Shown here one piece after another: positions 1-6,152 of a stretch of 9,828 bases of DNA. How positions within the stretch are numbered: position 1 is the stretch's first letter; every line of letters begins with the position of its first letter. A model generated the notes under the pieces. The model worked only from the letters and a program-made list of their open reading frames with translations. It did no database searches and was not told where the DNA came from. The DNA lies in NCBI GenBank assembly GCA_945901665.1, contig CAMDLJ010000070.1, positions 1 to 9,828 of the forward strand, read 5' to 3'. This DNA is from Bordetella parapertussis (GTDB lineage: Bacteria > Pseudomonadota > Gammaproteobacteria > Burkholderiales > Burkholderiaceae). Made by a program: the position numbers and the translations under genes.

Positions 1-1124
1 TGCTGGTCACGTGCACGCGCTTTGGCCGGGTCACGCTCAGCGATCAACTCGCCAATGTGTTTGATGCGGGTGGTCAACTCGCGCACATGGGCTTGGCGTT
101 CGGTGCCATAGGTGTCGAGCAAGGCGTCGGGGGCATGGTCTTGTAAACACGCAGCGATCTTCCAACTCAGGTTGACCACATCGCGCACGCCTTGGCACAT
201 GCCTTGGCCCAAAAAGGGCGGTTGCTGGTGGGCCGCGTCGCCGGCCAAAAACACCCGCCCTTGGCGCCATTCGCGCGCCACCAAAGCGTGAAAGCGGTAG
301 CTGGCTTGGCGCCACAGTTGGCCGTCTTGCGGGGTGATCCAACGCTGCAGCAAGCGCCAGGTGCCCTCGGGCGTGGCCAGTTCTTGCGGGTCTTCACCCG
401 GGTTGATGGAGATTTCCCAGCGCCGGTGATTCCCGGGGCCAATCAAAAAGGTGCTGGGCCGCTTGGGTTCGCAATACTGCACGCTGACTTGTGGCAGCTT
501 GGCCAAGCCTTGGGGGTTGACCGTGGCGTCCACCACCAACCAAGCTTGGTCAAAGCCCAAGTCGATCAAGCCCATGCCGAGTTGCTCGCGCACCCGGCTG
601 GAAGCGCCATCACATGCGATGGCGTAGTGCGCTTGCACCACGTTGTGCGCACCTTGGTCGTTGGTCACGGACAATTGCACCCGGTCGGTTTGGTTCTCGA
701 CGCGCTGCACGCTGTGGCCCAGGGCCAAGCTGACATGGGGCATGCCGGCAATCAGCTGGCGCAACAAGCGCTCCAAGGCCGGTTGGTTGAACACCACTGA
801 GGGGTGATGGCCCAGGGGGTAGGGCGGGGCGATGGTGGACATGCATTTGATGAGCTGGCCGTCCACGCCATAAAACTCCGAGTCGGTGAATGGCTCCATG
901 TGGGCTTGCATGGCGTCGTCAATCCCCAGTTGCTGCAACACGCGCAGGATTTCATGGTCCATGGCAAAAGCGCGCGGCTTGTCGTAAATGGTGTGCGCGC
1001 TGTCGCCGATCCAAACGCGCAGGCCGCGCTGACCGAGCAAGGCGGCCGCCACAGCACCACTGGGGCCGCAGCCCACAATGGCCACGTCATACATGGGCGG
1101 GGTGGGTGGTTTCAAAGAATTCAT
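1..1124 (-). CDS. MhpA-like FAD-dependent aromatic hydroxylase (3' end cut by window edge)
   Basis: This is a flavoprotein monooxygenase of the 3-(3-hydroxyphenyl)propionate hydroxylase (MhpA) type, which uses NAD(P)H and O2 to add a hydroxyl group to a phenolic ring in the cytoplasm. The first 374 codons are visible and the frame is open to the left edge, so the C-terminus is missing. Seen directly: an N-terminal FAD dinucleotide fold with VGCGPSGA (residues 17-24), an acidic residue at the end of the second strand (D41, where MhpA usually has Glu), PRA plus a DHE segment near 50-58, the DG motif CDGASSRVRE (171-180), and the GD motif LAGDAAH (293-299) followed by PPFLGQGM, which is typical of MhpA. 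The start at 1124 was chosen as the longest ATG. An in-frame ATG at 1094, just before the FAD strand, is possible, and neither has a good ribosome site. It follows the extradiol dioxygenase by 54 bp, which fits hydroxylation followed by ring cleavage. The true substrate is unknown. Related enzymes act on resorcinol-like or hydroxybenzoate-like substrates. Confidence 0.88.
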   Translation of the reverse strand, partial: MNSLKPPTPPMYDVAIVGCGPSGAVAAALLGQRGLRVWIGDSAHTIYDKPRAFAMDHEILRVLQQLGIDDAMQAHMEPFTDSEFYGVDGQLIKCMSTIAPPYPLGHHPSVVFNQPALERLLRQLIAGMPHVSLALGHSVQRVENQTDRVQLSVTNDQGAHNVVQAHYAIACDGASSRVREQLGMGLIDLGFDQAWLVVDATVNPQGLAKLPQVSVQYCEPKRPSTFLIGPGNHRRWEISINPGEDPQELATPEGTWRLLQRWITPQDGQLWRQASYRFHALVAREWRQGRVFLAGDAAHQQPPFLGQGMCQGVRDVVNLSWKIAACLQDHAPDALLDTYGTERQAHVRELTTRIKHIGELIAERDPAKARARDQ

Positions 1125-1178
1125 GTCGCGCTCAGGGTCGGTGCCGATGGGGCGGCGAAGCGGCGGGTGGCTCGGTGC

Positions 1179-2084
1179 TCAGGCCGGCGCAAAAAACACC
1201 ACGCGTTGGGCTTGCTTCAAGGCGTCGCTGGGGGGCTTGGAGATGCCCCATTGGTCAACCCGCCCGGTGGGCCACTTCCAGTCCTCGGGTTGGCCTGCGG
1301 TGTAGCTGTCGTCGATTTGCTGCACCTCGGCGGTGTACTCGACCACGATGCCAAATGGGCCAATGAAGTAATTGAAGGCGTTGTTGCCGGGGCCGTGGCG
1401 GCCTGGGCCCCACTCGATGGGGTGGCCGGCATCTTTGAGCCGACCGCCGCCGCGCATGACCGACTCCAAGTCGGGCATCAAAAAAGCAATGTGGTTGAGC
1501 GCATCGTTGTCGGTGTCGCCAAAGGCAATGCTGTGGTGGTCGCTGTTGCAGCGCATGAAAGCCATGATGCGGGTGCGGTCCGACAGCGAAAAATCCAGCA
1601 CCTGCTCTAAAAATGTTTGGCTGGCCGGTACATCGTGGGTGTTGAGCACGGCGTGCGCCAAGCGAATCGGTTTGTCAGCCACCTGTGTGCCCTGGGGGTG
1701 GGTGGTGTCCCCATGAACCAGTTGATAGACACGGCCATGCCCATCGACCAGGCTCAAACCCACGCCACCTGCCGGGTCGCTCAATGCGGCCGCGGGCCCG
1801 AGCACGCGTGCCCCGGCCTTTAAAGCGGCTTGCGCCGCTTGTTCCAAAGCCTGGGCGTTGTGGACCCGCAAGCTCACATGGCGCACCGAGGCCGGGCCCG
1901 GTTGGGGGTGCAGCGAAATCAAGTGGTGGTCGGTGCCGGTGCCGCGCAGATAAGTACCGTTTGGGTCTTGCGCCACCACATCCAGGTGCCATACCTGGGT
2001 GAAAAAGGCCTCGGCCACGGCCAGATCTGGGACGTTGAGGGCGACGCTGCGCAAATGGCTGACGAGGGAGGAGGCGTGGGTCAT
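1179..2084 (-). CDS. Type I extradiol ring-cleavage dioxygenase, two-domain VOC family
   Basis: This 301-residue protein belongs to the vicinal oxygen chelate family, like 2,3-dihydroxybiphenyl 1,2-dioxygenase (BphC) and catechol 2,3-dioxygenase. It is expected to open a catechol-type ring next to the two hydroxyls with Fe(II) and O2. Two repeated domains are visible (about 9-125 and 140-255). In the C-terminal domain the metal triad is intact: H144, H198 and E249. The spacing to H183, H230 and Y239 matches the BphC active-site residues H195, H241 and Y250, so it should be catalytically active. The GRHGPGNNAF...GPFGIVVEY stretch is close to the extradiol signature. The frame stays open upstream to 2168, but that would overlap the preceding gene and adds a low-complexity leader, so the ATG at 2084 is preferred even though no clear ribosome site precedes it. 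It lies 43 bp after the Bug-type gene and 54 bp before the hydroxylase, in one presumed operon. The substrate is not determined. Confidence 0.87.
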   Translation of the reverse strand: MTHASSLVSHLRSVALNVPDLAVAEAFFTQVWHLDVVAQDPNGTYLRGTGTDHHLISLHPQPGPASVRHVSLRVHNAQALEQAAQAALKAGARVLGPAAALSDPAGGVGLSLVDGHGRVYQLVHGDTTHPQGTQVADKPIRLAHAVLNTHDVPASQTFLEQVLDFSLSDRTRIMAFMRCNSDHHSIAFGDTDNDALNHIAFLMPDLESVMRGGGRLKDAGHPIEWGPGRHGPGNNAFNYFIGPFGIVVEYTAEVQQIDDSYTAGQPEDWKWPTGRVDQWGISKPPSDALKQAQRVVFFAPA

Positions 2085-2127
2085 GGGGTGGTTTGGTTGA
2101 CTGTCGGTGAAGGGCGTGGCGATGCCA

Positions 2128-3144
2128 TCAGTCGTTGCTTTTGATTTTGGCGCTTTCGGCGACGGCACCCCATTTGGCCAAATCGGCGGCCAGCAACTTG
2201 GCCAAGTCTTCTGAGCTGGCGGGTGTGGCGGTGACTTGGCTGGTGGCCATTTGCGCGGCCACTTCGGGCGTTTTCAGGATGCGGTGCACTTCGCTCTCGA
2301 GCCGCTTGACGGTGGCCATGGGGGTTTGGGCTGGGGCAAACAAACCGGCCCAATAGCGAAACTCCAATTGCGGGAAACCCAGCTCGGCCATGGTCGGCAC
2401 CTGGGGCAGGCTGGGCAAGCGGGTCGGCGAGGTCACGGCCAAGGCACGCAATTGGCCTGATGCGAGCAAGGCCGATGCTGGGCCGGTATCGACCATCGAC
2501 ATGACCAAATCACCGGCGATCAATGCGGTGATGGTCTCGCTGGTGCTTTTGTATTGAATGAACTCACCCGGTGTGCCGGTTTGCAAGCGAAACAACTCGC
2601 TGGCAAATTGAAACGCCGGCCCCGATCCGCCGTAATTGGCTTTGTCGGGGTTGGTCTTCATGAATTTCACCAGGTCGGGCAAGCTGGTGATGCCTTGTTT
2701 GGCATTGACCACCAACAACAAGGGAAAGCTTGCCACCAGAGAAACGGGCACAAAGTCTTTGGTCGGCGAGTAGCGCAGCTTGGGCGTCAAGATGGGCGTG
2801 AACACCATGTTGCCAATCGGGGCCATCAACAAGGTGTGGCCGTCAGCGGGCGACTTGGCCACGCCATCGGTGGCGATGATGCCGCCGGCACCCACCCGGT
2901 TTTCCACCACCACCGGCTGACCCAAGGGGCCTGCCAAGCGCTGGCTGAGCAAACGCGCCAAGGTGTCCATGCCACCCCCTGCGCCTTGACCGACCACAAT
3001 GCGCACGGTTTTTTGAGGGAAGTCTTGTGCTTGGGCACCCCCCAGGGTCAAACCCATGGGCGCGAGAACACAGGCCAGCAAAAATTGACGAAGGGTGCGC
3101 GCAAGGCGCAATACGTGCCAAAGGGGCTGGGTTTGGGGGGTCAT
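2128..3144 (-). CDS. Bug-family tripartite tricarboxylate transporter substrate-binding protein
   Basis: This is a secreted periplasmic binding protein of the Bug/TctC family, 338 residues, which captures carboxylated solutes for a TctA/TctB-type membrane carrier. The N-terminus has a basic region, a hydrophobic stretch (about 20-35) and a probable signal-peptidase site after AQA (residue 39), followed by the typical mature start DFPQKTVRIVVG. The family core is plain: GAGGGMDTLARLL, GQPVVVENRVGAGG, AKSPADGHTLL and NYGGSGP. The usual PxxPGG loop reads GQGAGGG here. The ATG at 3144 is chosen because AAGG lies 6 nt upstream. A TTG start at 3162 would extend it by six residues. No TctA or TctB gene is in the window, so it must work with a carrier encoded elsewhere, as the terephthalate and isophthalate binding proteins TphC and IphC do in Comamonas. 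Position at the head of the ring-hydroxylation/cleavage genes suggests an aromatic acid ligand (inference). Confidence 0.92.
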   Translation of the reverse strand: MTPQTQPLWHVLRLARTLRQFLLACVLAPMGLTLGGAQAQDFPQKTVRIVVGQGAGGGMDTLARLLSQRLAGPLGQPVVVENRVGAGGIIATDGVAKSPADGHTLLMAPIGNMVFTPILTPKLRYSPTKDFVPVSLVASFPLLLVVNAKQGITSLPDLVKFMKTNPDKANYGGSGPAFQFASELFRLQTGTPGEFIQYKSTSETITALIAGDLVMSMVDTGPASALLASGQLRALAVTSPTRLPSLPQVPTMAELGFPQLEFRYWAGLFAPAQTPMATVKRLESEVHRILKTPEVAAQMATSQVTATPASSEDLAKLLAADLAKWGAVAESAKIKSND

Positions 3145-3239
3145 GGGGGGCCTTGTGAACAAAAGCGGATGCAGTGGGTCTGCGCAGCAGGCAAAGTGTT
3201 TTTGTATATTACCCCATGGTTTTTAAGGCAATACCCCCC
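3145..3239. promoter_or_regulatory. Divergent promoter/operator region between catabolic operon and amidohydrolase
   Basis: These 95 bp separate two divergent start codons and must hold control signals for one or both directions. The core (about 3191-3233) is markedly richer in A and T than the surrounding genes. It includes TATATT at 3205-3210, whose other strand reads TAATAT at 3211-3206, giving a possible -10 box on either strand, but no convincing -35 box is seen at the right spacing. A loose direct repeat is visible: TTACCCCATGG (3209-3219) and ATACCCCCCATG (3231-3242). A regulator site is plausible, but no regulator gene is present in the window. AAGG ribosome sites occur at both ends (3154-3151 on minus, 3225-3228 on plus). 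Confidence 0.45.
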
Positions 3240-4229
3240 ATGCACACCTCCGTCTCAGCCGCCCCGGTGATCGATTTTCACGTTCACATGCTCCATACCG
3301 AGGTGTTTGAGGCGTCCACCAACCGCACCGTGTTCACCGGTTTTGGCGCCACCCCGGCCAAGGCGCCAAGACCTGGGGCGCAGACCTTGATCGAGCGCAT
3401 GTTTGACCCGCTCAAAGTGCTGGCCGATATGGACCAGCGCCGGGTGGATGTGGCGGTGATCAGCTCCAGCACCGTGCTGCAAGGCAGCTCTTGGGCCGAG
3501 GCCGACACCGATTTGGCGCTGTGCCAGCTTTGCAACGACCAAGCTGCCGATTGGGTGGCCCAGCACCCTGGGCGTTTTGTGGGCAGCATGGTCTTGCCCA
3601 TGCAAAGCCCTGAGCGTGCCCTGGTGGAGTTGGCGCGCGCGCACGACCAACTGGGCCTGCGGGTGCTCAACCTGTCGTCGAGTTACCAAGGTGTTTATTT
3701 GGGCGACCCGGTGTTTGCGCCTTTTTGGGATGCGGTGGCCGAGCGTGGCTTGGTGGCTTGGGTGCACCCAGAGGGTGTACGAGACCCCTGGTTTCAGCGC
3801 TATGCGCTGTGGAATTCGCTGGGCCAGTCGATCGAGGAGACCAAATGCATGGCCTCACTGATGTACGAAGGCGTGATGACCCGCCACCCCCATCTGCAAG
3901 TGGTGATGGCCCATGGTGGGGGTTACTTCCCGCACTACATGGGCCGCTTGGACCGCAACACCTTGAACCGACCCGACACGGTGCGCCACATGGACGGGCT
4001 CACCCCCAGCGCCATGCTGCGCCGCTTTCATTACGACGCCTGTGTGTATGACCCAGAGGTGCTGCAGGTGTTGATGCAGCGGGTGGGGGCCGACCGCTTG
4101 GTGTTGGGCAGCGACTACCCGGTGGGTGAAAAAGACCCGCTGGCTTGGTTGCAAACGGCCGGCCTGCAGGGCGCGGACTTGCAAGCCATTGCCGGGGGCA
4201 ATGCAGCGCGTTTGTTGGGCTTGGTTTGA
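3240..4229 (+). CDS. Amidohydrolase-fold (Amidohydro_2, ACMSD-like) metal-dependent decarboxylase/hydrolase
   Basis: This 329-residue cytoplasmic enzyme matches the Amidohydro_2 family, whose members include 2-amino-3-carboxymuconate semialdehyde decarboxylase, gamma-resorcylate decarboxylase, 5-carboxyvanillate decarboxylase and oxalomesaconate hydratase. The metal set of a TIM-barrel amidohydrolase can be traced: HxH at H14 and H16 in VIDFHVH, H176 in AWVHPEG, H225 in VVMAHGGG, and D292 in LGSDYPVG. The C-terminal GGNAARLLGL is also typical. Length agrees with ACMSD (about 335). The ATG at 3240 is preferred because AAGG lies 11 nt upstream and the metal motif then sits at the usual distance from the start. 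In-frame alternatives are ATG 3216 and GTG 3174, but they add an atypical leader. It is transcribed away from the aromatic operon and converges with the ABC importer genes. A role in removing or hydrolysing a carboxyl-bearing intermediate of the meta-cleavage route is an inference. Confidence 0.87.
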   Translation: MHTSVSAAPVIDFHVHMLHTEVFEASTNRTVFTGFGATPAKAPRPGAQTLIERMFDPLKVLADMDQRRVDVAVISSSTVLQGSSWAEADTDLALCQLCNDQAADWVAQHPGRFVGSMVLPMQSPERALVELARAHDQLGLRVLNLSSSYQGVYLGDPVFAPFWDAVAERGLVAWVHPEGVRDPWFQRYALWNSLGQSIEETKCMASLMYEGVMTRHPHLQVVMAHGGGYFPHYMGRLDRNTLNRPDTVRHMDGLTPSAMLRRFHYDACVYDPEVLQVLMQRVGADRLVLGSDYPVGEKDPLAWLQTAGLQGADLQAIAGGNAARLLGLV

Positions 4230-4244
4230 GGGACAGGCCTGGTG

Positions 4245-4274
4245 CACCGCCACGCTGCTGGGTGAGTGGCGGTG
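4245..4274. terminator. Perfect 9-bp hairpin between convergent genes; possible bidirectional terminator
   Basis: CACCGCCAC (4245-4253) and GTGGCGGTG (4266-4274) are exact inverted copies with a 12-nt loop, in the 65-bp gap between the convergent amidohydrolase and DppC-like genes. Position and GC content suit a terminator for both strands. There is no run of T after the stem in either direction, so it is not a textbook intrinsic terminator. It could act with Rho, protect mRNA ends, or be fortuitous in GC-rich DNA. Confidence 0.4.
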
Positions 4275-4294
4275 ACGGGTTTGCCCAAAGGGGC

Positions 4295-5188
4295 CTAACG
4301 CTGGCGCGGGTCCAGGGCGTCGCGCAAACCATCGCCCAAGATATTGAACGACAACACCAACAAGAAAATCGATGCGCCGGGCCAAATGGCCATCCAAGGC
4401 GCTTGCTCGACATAGTTTTTGGCGGTGTTGAGCATGCTGCCCCAGCTCGGCGCGGGCGGCTGCTGGCCCAGGCCCAAAAACGACAAGCTGGCTTCGGCAA
4501 TCACCGCCGAGGCGATGGCCAACGTGGCTTGCACCATGATGGGTGGCAAGGTGTTGGGCAGCACATGGCGCAGGGCAATGCGCCACGGCGGATTGCCCAC
4601 GGCGCGGGCGGCTTCGATGTAGTCTTCGACTTTGACTTGCATCACCTGGCCCCGCGTCAAGCGCACAAAAATTGGTGCAGCCGAGATGCCAATGGCCATC
4701 ATGGCGTTGCTCAGGCTGGGGCCTAAAAAGGCCGCCAGGGCGATGGCCAAAATCAAAAACGGGCAGGCCAAAAACGCGTCGGTGATGCGCGCGATCACCA
4801 TGTCGACCCATCCCCCCACAAACCCAGCCAGCAAGCCCAGGGGCACACCGATCAGCAAAGAGATGGAGACCGACACCACGCCCGCCAGCAAGGACGCTTG
4901 GGTGCCCCAGACCACCCGGGCAAACACGTCGCGGCCGATCTCGTCGGTGCCAAACCAATGCGCTGCGCTGGGCGCTTTGCGAATGGCACCCCAACTGGTG
5001 GCGATGGGGTCTTGCAAACCCAACCAGGGCGCGAACAAGGCCATCAAGGTGAACAAGAGCACCACGACCAAACCGAACATGGCCGTCGGGCGGCGGCGCA
5101 AGCGCCGCCATGCCGCCAACCAGGGGCCTGGTCGGGCGGCGGGCGTTGGCACGCTAGGAATCGCGCTGGCGGGCAGGGCGGTGCTCAT
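4295..5188 (-). CDS. Peptide/nickel-type ABC importer permease, DppC/OppC family
   Basis: This 297-residue inner-membrane protein is the second permease of the importer, pairing with the DppB-like protein to form the channel. Seen: a cytoplasmic N-terminal tail rich in Pro and Ala (1-30), a basic stretch WRRLRRRPTA, a first membrane helix (about 38-56), the DppC-type periplasmic segment HWFGTDEIGRDVFARV (78-93), further hydrophobic helices to about residue 285, and the EAA loop EAARAVG...WRIALRHVLPN (192-212) that contacts the ATPases. SLSFLGLG and PSWGSML (about 234-253) are also DppC hallmarks. The ATG at 5188 is chosen because it overlaps the stop of the preceding permease gene as ATGA. 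The frame is open to 5212 but that start would overlap further. It is the last gene of the importer operon and is followed by the convergent gap with the hairpin. Confidence 0.94.
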   Translation of the reverse strand: MSTALPASAIPSVPTPAARPGPWLAAWRRLRRRPTAMFGLVVVLLFTLMALFAPWLGLQDPIATSWGAIRKAPSAAHWFGTDEIGRDVFARVVWGTQASLLAGVVSVSISLLIGVPLGLLAGFVGGWVDMVIARITDAFLACPFLILAIALAAFLGPSLSNAMMAIGISAAPIFVRLTRGQVMQVKVEDYIEAARAVGNPPWRIALRHVLPNTLPPIMVQATLAIASAVIAEASLSFLGLGQQPPAPSWGSMLNTAKNYVEQAPWMAIWPGASIFLLVLSFNILGDGLRDALDPRQR

Positions 5189-6126
5189 CGGCGCAACCGG
5201 GGGTTGACCCAAAAATAAGCCAGGTCGGCCATCAGGTTGAGCAAGATGTAAGTGGTGGCTGTGAACAACACCACGCCTTGCACCACCGCGTAGTCGCGGT
5301 TGAACACCGCGTCCACGATCAACTTGCCAAAACCGGGGATGGTGAACACCTGCTCGGTCAGCACCGCGCCCGAGAGCAAGGTGCCCAACTCCAAGGCCCC
5401 CAAGGTGATGATGGGCGTGAGCGCGTTGCGCAAGGCGTGTTTGATCACCACGGTGCGCTCGTTCAAGCCCTTGGCGCGGGCGGTGCGCACATAGTCAGAG
5501 GACATCACCTGCAACATGGCGCTGCGGGTGTGGCGCATCAGCACAGCGGCGATGGCGTTGCCCAGCACAAAGGCGGGCATGGCCATGGCGGCGAGGTTGC
5601 CCGCCAGGTCTTCAAACGGGCTGACATACCCGGAGGCCGGCAACCACCCCAAATGCACCGAAAACAACATGATGAGCAAAATGCCCAGCCAAAAGTTGGG
5701 CGTGGACAGACCCCACAACGACAACAGGTTGGCGACATGGTCCCAGGCACTTCCCCGCGCCACCGCCGACACCACGCCTGCAGGGATGCCTATCAGCACC
5801 GCGACCAAAAAGGCCAGAACGGCCAGCTCCAGGGTGACCGGCAGTTTTTGCAAGATCAAGTCCAGCACCGGCAACTGGGTGCGCACCGATTCACCCAAGT
5901 CGCCTTGGAGCACACCCCACACCCAGTAGCCGTAACGCACCGGCAGGGGTTCGTCCAAATGCAGTTTGGCCTGCAAATAGGCGATCAGCTGGGGATCTTG
6001 GTCCTCGCCGGCCAAAATTTTCGCCGGGTCACCTGGCAGCAGTTGCTGCAGCCCAAAAATGAGCATGGACACCAAGACCAAAGTGGGCAGCAAACTGGCC
6101 AAGCGGCGCAGCAAAAAGGAAAACAT
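5185..6126 (-). CDS. Peptide/nickel-type ABC importer permease, DppB/OppB family
   Basis: This 313-residue inner-membrane permease is the first channel subunit of the importer. It begins with the classic MFSFLLRRLASLLPTL N-terminus and a first helix (about 10-28), then the family's LLPGDPA segment (29-35) and a periplasmic region with HLDEPLPVRYGYW (56-68). About five more hydrophobic segments follow (near 98-121, 134-157, 176-196, 236-258 and 281-303). The EAA loop is YVRTARAKGLNERTV (212-226) leading to KHALRNALTPII. The IPGFGKL and NRDYAVVQG motifs (263-284) are diagnostic of DppB. Length is normal. It lies 26 bp after the binding-protein gene with no obvious ribosome site, and its stop overlaps the start of the DppC-like gene, so translational coupling is likely. 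Confidence 0.95.
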   Translation of the reverse strand: MFSFLLRRLASLLPTLVLVSMLIFGLQQLLPGDPAKILAGEDQDPQLIAYLQAKLHLDEPLPVRYGYWVWGVLQGDLGESVRTQLPVLDLILQKLPVTLELAVLAFLVAVLIGIPAGVVSAVARGSAWDHVANLLSLWGLSTPNFWLGILLIMLFSVHLGWLPASGYVSPFEDLAGNLAAMAMPAFVLGNAIAAVLMRHTRSAMLQVMSSDYVRTARAKGLNERTVVIKHALRNALTPIITLGALELGTLLSGAVLTEQVFTIPGFGKLIVDAVFNRDYAVVQGVVLFTATTYILLNLMADLAYFWVNPRLRR

Positions 6127-6152
6127 GGCTCAGTCAGGCGTGCGTGGGCAGG

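Noticed and set aside
804..1610. A 268-codon plus-strand frame opposite the hydroxylase and dioxygenase
   Set aside because: It bridges two real minus-strand genes and their gap and shows no domain, so it is a shadow.
2085..2168. Extended N-terminus for the extradiol dioxygenase starting at 2168
   Set aside because: It would overlap the end of the Bug-type gene and add 28 low-complexity residues before the conserved domain. The ATG at 2084 fits the family's usual start.
4234..4241. CAGGCCTG palindrome in the convergent gap
   Set aside because: An 8-bp GC-rich palindrome is expected by chance here and nothing else marks it as a site.
3855..5111. A 418-codon open frame on the minus strand spanning the amidohydrolase and the DppC-like gene
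   Set aside because: It runs antisense to the amidohydrolase and out of frame through the DppC-like gene, both of which have full family motifs. Its translation is rich in His, Arg, Gln and Ala with no recognisable domain, as expected of a GC-rich shadow frame.
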